This document shows positions 32,997-35,991 of a stretch of DNA of 35,991 bases, in pieces. The notes beneath the pieces were generated by a model, which had not been told where the DNA came from, did not search any database, and saw only the letters and a list, made by a program, of their open reading frames with translations. The DNA lies in NCBI GenBank assembly GCA_029882515.1, contig JAOUKN010000012.1, forward strand, positions 1-35,991, given 5' to 3'. How positions within the stretch are numbered: position 1 is the first letter of the stretch; every line of letters begins with the position of its first letter. Made by a program: the position numbers and the translations under genes. The DNA comes from Candidatus Bathyarchaeota archaeon (GTDB lineage: Archaea > Thermoproteota > Bathyarchaeia > Bathyarchaeales > Bathyarchaeaceae).

Positions 32997-33293
32997 ATGA
33001 AAAAATCCAAAGGATACCGTGCAAAAACTCGCTCTCTCTTAAGGAAAAAGCCACGAGATCGAGGAAAATCAGGACTCAGCAAAATCCTTTATGATTATAA
33101 GATAGGAGACAAAGTTGCAATCAAAACAGATCCAAGTGTCCATAAAGGTATACCCCATCGAAGGTATCATGGAAAAATCGGCATCATAACGGATAAGAGA
33201 GGCAAAAGTTACGTCATAAGCGTTAAGCAAGGGAATGCCGCTAAAGAAATAACTGTGCGTCCTGAACATATTAATCCTCACCAAGAGGGATGA
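32997..33293 (+). CDS. rpl21e: Ribosomal protein L21e
   Basis: This 98-residue, strongly basic protein has the L21e sequence (KSKGYRAKTRSLLRK, LYDYKIGDKVAIKTDPSVHKG, PHRRYHGKIGII, TVRPEHINPH). It is a component of the large ribosomal subunit in archaea and eukaryotes. ATG at 32997 follows AGGTGATGAA, a near-perfect ribosome-binding site overlapping the pus10 stop; ten more upstream codons in frame are excluded on that basis. The stop overlaps the start of rpoF (ATGA). Confidence 0.96.
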   Translation: MKKSKGYRAKTRSLLRKKPRDRGKSGLSKILYDYKIGDKVAIKTDPSVHKGIPHRRYHGKIGIITDKRGKSYVISVKQGNAAKEITVRPEHINPHQEG

Positions 33294-33634
33294 AAATACC
33301 TAAAAAAGAAGTAAAAGAACGTGTACTTACTGTGCCACAAGTAAAAGAGGTGCTAGATAAGATAGGTGAAGAAAAACTAGACCAGTTTCAAAGAAGAACG
33401 TTAGATTTTGCTGCAAAGTTTTCCAAATTAAATTCTAAAACCGCGAAAGAATTGATGGCTAAACTTGTTGACCAATTCGAGTTGGATGATGAAGAAGCAT
33501 CTCAAATAGTAAATTGCATGCCCGAATCCATTGAAGAAATTCGGGTTTTCCTAGCTGGAGGACGTAAGATCATAGAGACCTCTAAGTTAGAAGATATCCT
33601 ATCTTTTCTAAACAAATACCGGAAAAACGGATAA
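33290..33634 (+). CDS. rpoF: RNA polymerase subunit F (Rpb4)
   Basis: This 114-residue helical protein matches archaeal RpoF: TVPQVKEVLDKIGEE near the start, LDQFQRRTLDFAAKFSKLN, then the HRDC-like DDEEASQIVNCMPESIEEIRVFLAGG. It forms the stalk of RNA polymerase with subunit E. ATG at 33290 overlaps the L21e stop by four bases. L21e followed by rpoF is a conserved archaeal pair. Confidence 0.93.
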   Translation: MKIPKKEVKERVLTVPQVKEVLDKIGEEKLDQFQRRTLDFAAKFSKLNSKTAKELMAKLVDQFELDDEEASQIVNCMPESIEEIRVFLAGGRKIIETSKLEDILSFLNKYRKNG

Positions 33635-33861
33635 GTTCTTTCAAATATATTTGTTCTTTCAAAACGTGTTATGCCAAAATAATTATATTGATTAGATATT
33701 ATTATGAATTAAAGCAGTTTAGTGCATTCCAATGAAGACAAGAAATAACGGCTACGTTTATTTCGTGAAGACGTTTAACCAGTGGGGATCCTAAGTATTC
33801 CAGTGGCTGGAGGTGTCACATGCAAATTTTAGGTGGAAGTAAACCAAGGTAAGGGAGGACT
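33635..33861. promoter_or_regulatory. Spacer with a direct repeat between rpoF and DUF655
   Basis: No gene is seen. GTTCTTTCAAA occurs twice (33635-33645 and 33653-33663), 18 bases apart, near the rpoF stop. The rest is A/T-rich up to about 33715 and probably holds the DUF655 promoter. CCAGTGG also occurs twice, near 33779 and 33800. GGGAGG lies just before the DUF655 ATG. Confidence 0.35.
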
Positions 33862-34428
33862 ATGAGTCAGATGTCTGAGAAGCGTTACGAAGAATATGCA
33901 TACGTCCTTGATTTTCTTCCTCACGGAAGACCTGGAGGTAGACAAAGCTACCGAGCAGGTGCTCTAGTTCAAGTTATCGGCAAAGAATATTTCACACTTC
34001 TAGAGGCAATTGCAAGAGAAGGCGTTGTTCTTGAGCCATCTCAGAGAGTTTATGTGGGGAAAGATGCTCGAAATCAGATAACCTATATCATTGGTAGGAT
34101 AGGCTATAACGAACTGACTACCACTGCAAAAACGGAACTGCCCACGGTGGTGGAGAAAATAGTGCTCAATCGTGAAAGTTGGTTTGTTAATTTCTTTGAT
34201 ACGGCACAGGCAATAACGCCTAGAATGCATGCTTTGGAGCTTATTCCTGGAATCGGCAAAAAATACATGTGGCAAATTATCAATGAACGCGAAAGGAATT
34301 CTTTCAAAAGTTTCAAGGACTTACAGCAGCGAACCAATATTCCAGATCCAGTGAAGCTTGTTGCAAAAAGAGTTTTAGAAGAGTTGTCTGAAGAGAGTAA
34401 ATATCGCTTCTTCACAAGGGCGACCTAG
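33862..34428 (+). CDS. DUF655 protein with helix-hairpin-helix
   Basis: This 188-residue protein of the archaeal DUF655 family begins with YAYVLDFLPHGRPGG. Next is an OB-like part (SYRAGALVQVIGKEYFTLLEA, QRVYVGKD). A C-terminal helix-hairpin-helix, ALELIPGIGKKYMWQIINER, is of the type that binds nucleic acid without sequence specificity. It is found next to rpoF and the RsmA gene in many archaea, so an RNA-related role is inferred. GGGAGGACT lies directly before ATG 33862. Confidence 0.92.
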   Translation: MSQMSEKRYEEYAYVLDFLPHGRPGGRQSYRAGALVQVIGKEYFTLLEAIAREGVVLEPSQRVYVGKDARNQITYIIGRIGYNELTTTAKTELPTVVEKIVLNRESWFVNFFDTAQAITPRMHALELIPGIGKKYMWQIINERERNSFKSFKDLQQRTNIPDPVKLVAKRVLEELSEESKYRFFTRAT

Positions 34429-35282
34429 TGGCTCAAATAATGAGTCTTCTTGAAAAGACGAAACATCTACTTCGCCTTTACAAAGTTTCACCCAAAAAGC
34501 GTTTGGGACAAAACTTCATTGTAGATGGTTCTCTTTTGCAAAGACTATTGTCCTATGCCTCTATAACGAGTGAAGACGTGATTCTGGAGATAGGAGCTGG
34601 TCTTGGTTTCCTTACAAGGTTGCTTTCTGAGAAATGCAAGAAAGTTATTGCCGTTGAAGTGGACAGGAATTTGGTAGAGGTGTTAGAGATGGAGCTTAAC
34701 GATCTAAAGAATGTGGAATTGATAGAAGGAGACATTCTTAACGTTTCAGTTCCATGCTTCAACAAAGTTGTTTCAGTTCCCCCTTATTCAATTTCTTCCC
34801 CTATGTTATTTTGGCTCTTACAAAGGAAATTTGACTGCGCAGTATTACTGTTCCAGAAAGAATTTGCAGAAAGACTTGCAGCCTCCTCTGCTGAAGGCAA
34901 AGATTATGGAAGATTAACAGTCACAGCCTATTATTTCACGGGCACCGAACTTTTGGAACAAGTGCCTAGAAAGATGTTTTGTCCACCACCAAAAGTTGAC
35001 TCTATGGTTGTTCGTTTAAAACCTAGAAAACCGCCCTTCATAGTGGAGGACGAAGAAGCTTTTTTTGAACTCGTACGGGTGATGTTCACTCAACGAAATA
35101 AGAAAGTGAGGAACGCTATTATTCCTTTTTTGCATAAACGAAAAATGGCTGGAAGGAATGCAGTGAAGTTAGCTGATTCTTTATCTTTCCACAACAGAAG
35201 GGTTTGGGAATTGACCCCAGAAGACTTTGGAGCCCTTACTAATGAAGTTATCCAGAAAACCAATGAAGAAGCTCTTCTTTGA
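34428..35282 (+). CDS. rsmA: 16S rRNA dimethyladenosine transferase RsmA/KsgA (Dim1)
   Basis: This 284-residue methyltransferase makes the two dimethyladenosines at the 3' end of 16S rRNA. It has KKRLGQNFIVD, motif I EIGAGLGFLT, AVEVDRNL and GDIL. The catalytic motif IV is normally NLPY, but here residues 117-120 read VPPY (context KVVSVPPYSISSP), so the asparagine is missing. The C-terminal RNA-binding segment (PPPKVDSMVVRLKPR) and helical tail are normal. GTG at 34428 overlaps the DUF655 stop by one base; ATG at 34440 is an alternative start. Downstream it overlaps the HemK-type gene. Confidence 0.9.
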   Translation: MAQIMSLLEKTKHLLRLYKVSPKKRLGQNFIVDGSLLQRLLSYASITSEDVILEIGAGLGFLTRLLSEKCKKVIAVEVDRNLVEVLEMELNDLKNVELIEGDILNVSVPCFNKVVSVPPYSISSPMLFWLLQRKFDCAVLLFQKEFAERLAASSAEGKDYGRLTVTAYYFTGTELLEQVPRKMFCPPPKVDSMVVRLKPRKPPFIVEDEEAFFELVRVMFTQRNKKVRNAIIPFLHKRKMAGRNAVKLADSLSFHNRRVWELTPEDFGALTNEVIQKTNEEALL

Positions 35283-35865
35283 TGACTGCGTTTTTCACGT
35301 TTTAGAGGATGTTTACGAGCCAGCTGAGGACACCTTTCTTCTTGCAGAAAATCTTCGTCTGAACAAAGACGAGTTTGTGCTAGATATGGGTACAGGTTGC
35401 GGAATATTGGCAATTCTAGCTGCGAGAAGAGCTCGGGAAGTTATTGCTACAGACATAAATCCTTACGCAGTTTACTGTGCGAAAATAAATGCAAAACTCA
35501 ACGGGGTCGAGAGAAAAATGAACATACTACGGGGAGATGTCTTCCAACCTATTAGGGAAGGTAAACAGTTTGATCTCGTCCTTTTTAACACTCCATACTT
35601 ACCTTCAGAGGAGGAAGACCAGAAACCATGGATAGAAAAGGCGTGGGCAGGTGGATTTGATGGACGAGGACTCATTGATAGGTTCTTGTTGGATGCTCCA
35701 GAATATTTGGAAATGGATGGCAGAATTCTCTTAGTACAATCGACCCTGTCCGATGTTGACAAAACGCTGAAAACTTTCAGGAAAGTTGGGTTGAAGGCAA
35801 AGATTACTGCTAGAGAGAAAGTTGCTTTTGAAACGATAGTAGTGATTGAGGCTGAGGTGTTTTAA
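35263..35865 (+). CDS. HemK/PrmC-type glutamine methyltransferase, archaeal
   Basis: This 200-residue class I methyltransferase has VYEPAEDTFLL near the N-terminus, motif I LDMGTGCGILAI, ATDINPYAV and the catalytic NTPYLP (N-x-P-Y). This is the HemK/PrmC/Mtq2 layout, which methylates the glutamine of the GGQ loop in release factor aRF1. ATG at 35263 is used, overlapping rsmA by 20 bases; ATG 35242 is an alternative. It continues the rpoF-DUF655-rsmA order found in other archaea. After its stop, 126 bases to the window edge show no gene. Confidence 0.92.
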   Translation: MKKLFFDDCVFHVLEDVYEPAEDTFLLAENLRLNKDEFVLDMGTGCGILAILAARRAREVIATDINPYAVYCAKINAKLNGVERKMNILRGDVFQPIREGKQFDLVLFNTPYLPSEEEDQKPWIEKAWAGGFDGRGLIDRFLLDAPEYLEMDGRILLVQSTLSDVDKTLKTFRKVGLKAKITAREKVAFETIVVIEAEVF

Positions 35866-35991
35866 AACAACATAAATGAAGGCTTTGGTAGATGGTATGG
35901 GCGCCGTAAAAAGAAGTAAATAACACCTCTGCTGTATTGTGTTAAGTCTGGTGAGTGATAATTTGTGCATCCTAGGTAAAAGCAAGTTGTT

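Noticed and set aside
33779-33815. Repeated CCAGTGG resembling an origin-box half
   Set aside because: No following A-rich spacer and G-string at the right spacing, and no second boxes nearby.
1-35991. CRISPR arrays, transposases, integrases, toxin-antitoxin pairs, prophage genes
   Set aside because: No regularly spaced repeats and no such protein families were seen; a stand-alone MazG-like domain is not a MazEF toxin system.

Overview
The window is archaeal chromosome. Markers are family D DNA polymerase (both subunits), geranylgeranylglyceryl-phosphate synthase, Orc1/Cdc6, eIF5A with deoxyhypusine synthase, SRP54, Pus10, ribosomal protein L21e, RNA polymerase subunit F, Nob1, Elf1 and a tRNA with bulge-helix-bulge introns. 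PolD argues against the classical Crenarchaeota. PolD plus a non-canonical tRNA intron fits a Bathyarchaeia-like Thermoproteota lineage, but that placement is an inference. Many starts carry Shine-Dalgarno sequences of the GGTG/GTGATC type. A few promoters have a TATA box so close to the start that the mRNA must be leaderless or nearly so. No insertion sequence, prophage or CRISPR array was seen.

Layout. Bases 1-4.1 kb hold small accessory genes: a partial membrane protein, a MazG-like pyrophosphohydrolase, a zinc-ribbon membrane protein, a cobalamin-type radical SAM enzyme with a Cys/His-rich membrane protein, and an ArsR-like regulator. From 4.2 to 8.7 kb on the minus strand are Elf1, GGGP synthase and the PolD large subunit. 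From 8.86 to 10.6 kb is NAD synthetase with an amidase, followed by a convergent aminotransferase. From 11.9 to 13.5 kb lie an unknown protein and a membrane-anchored winged-helix protein, separated by a dense array of TGTGA/TCACA half-sites.

The segment 13.5-20.3 kb is a replication and recombination region. A HerA-like ATPase, a NurA-like nuclease and a winged-helix gene point left. A 0.7 kb AT-rich gap carries three Orc1-binding-box-like elements and is the predicted replication origin. Orc1/Cdc6 points right, and the PolD small subunit follows on the opposite strand. An AbrB-PhoU regulator of unusual base composition comes next, then a tRNA-Ser(CGA) that appears to contain two introns, one of them inside the acceptor stem.

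From 21.8 to 30.2 kb are a Trm112-domain methyltransferase, a GNAT acetyltransferase, a minus-strand operon (NAD kinase, Nob1, pyruvate-kinase C-domain protein), eIF5A next to deoxyhypusine synthase, a small heat-shock protein with a PAC2-family protein, a cation/proton antiporter and a CBS-domain protein. From 30.2 kb to the end is a plus-strand translation and RNA-processing cluster: SRP54, Pus10, L21e, RpoF, DUF655, RsmA/KsgA and a HemK-type methyltransferase. Several of these genes overlap.

The strongest observations are the two-intron tRNA-Ser, the origin with its matched binding boxes, the operator array before the membrane-bound winged-helix gene, a probable split glutamine-dependent NAD synthetase, and an RsmA whose NLPY motif reads VPPY.
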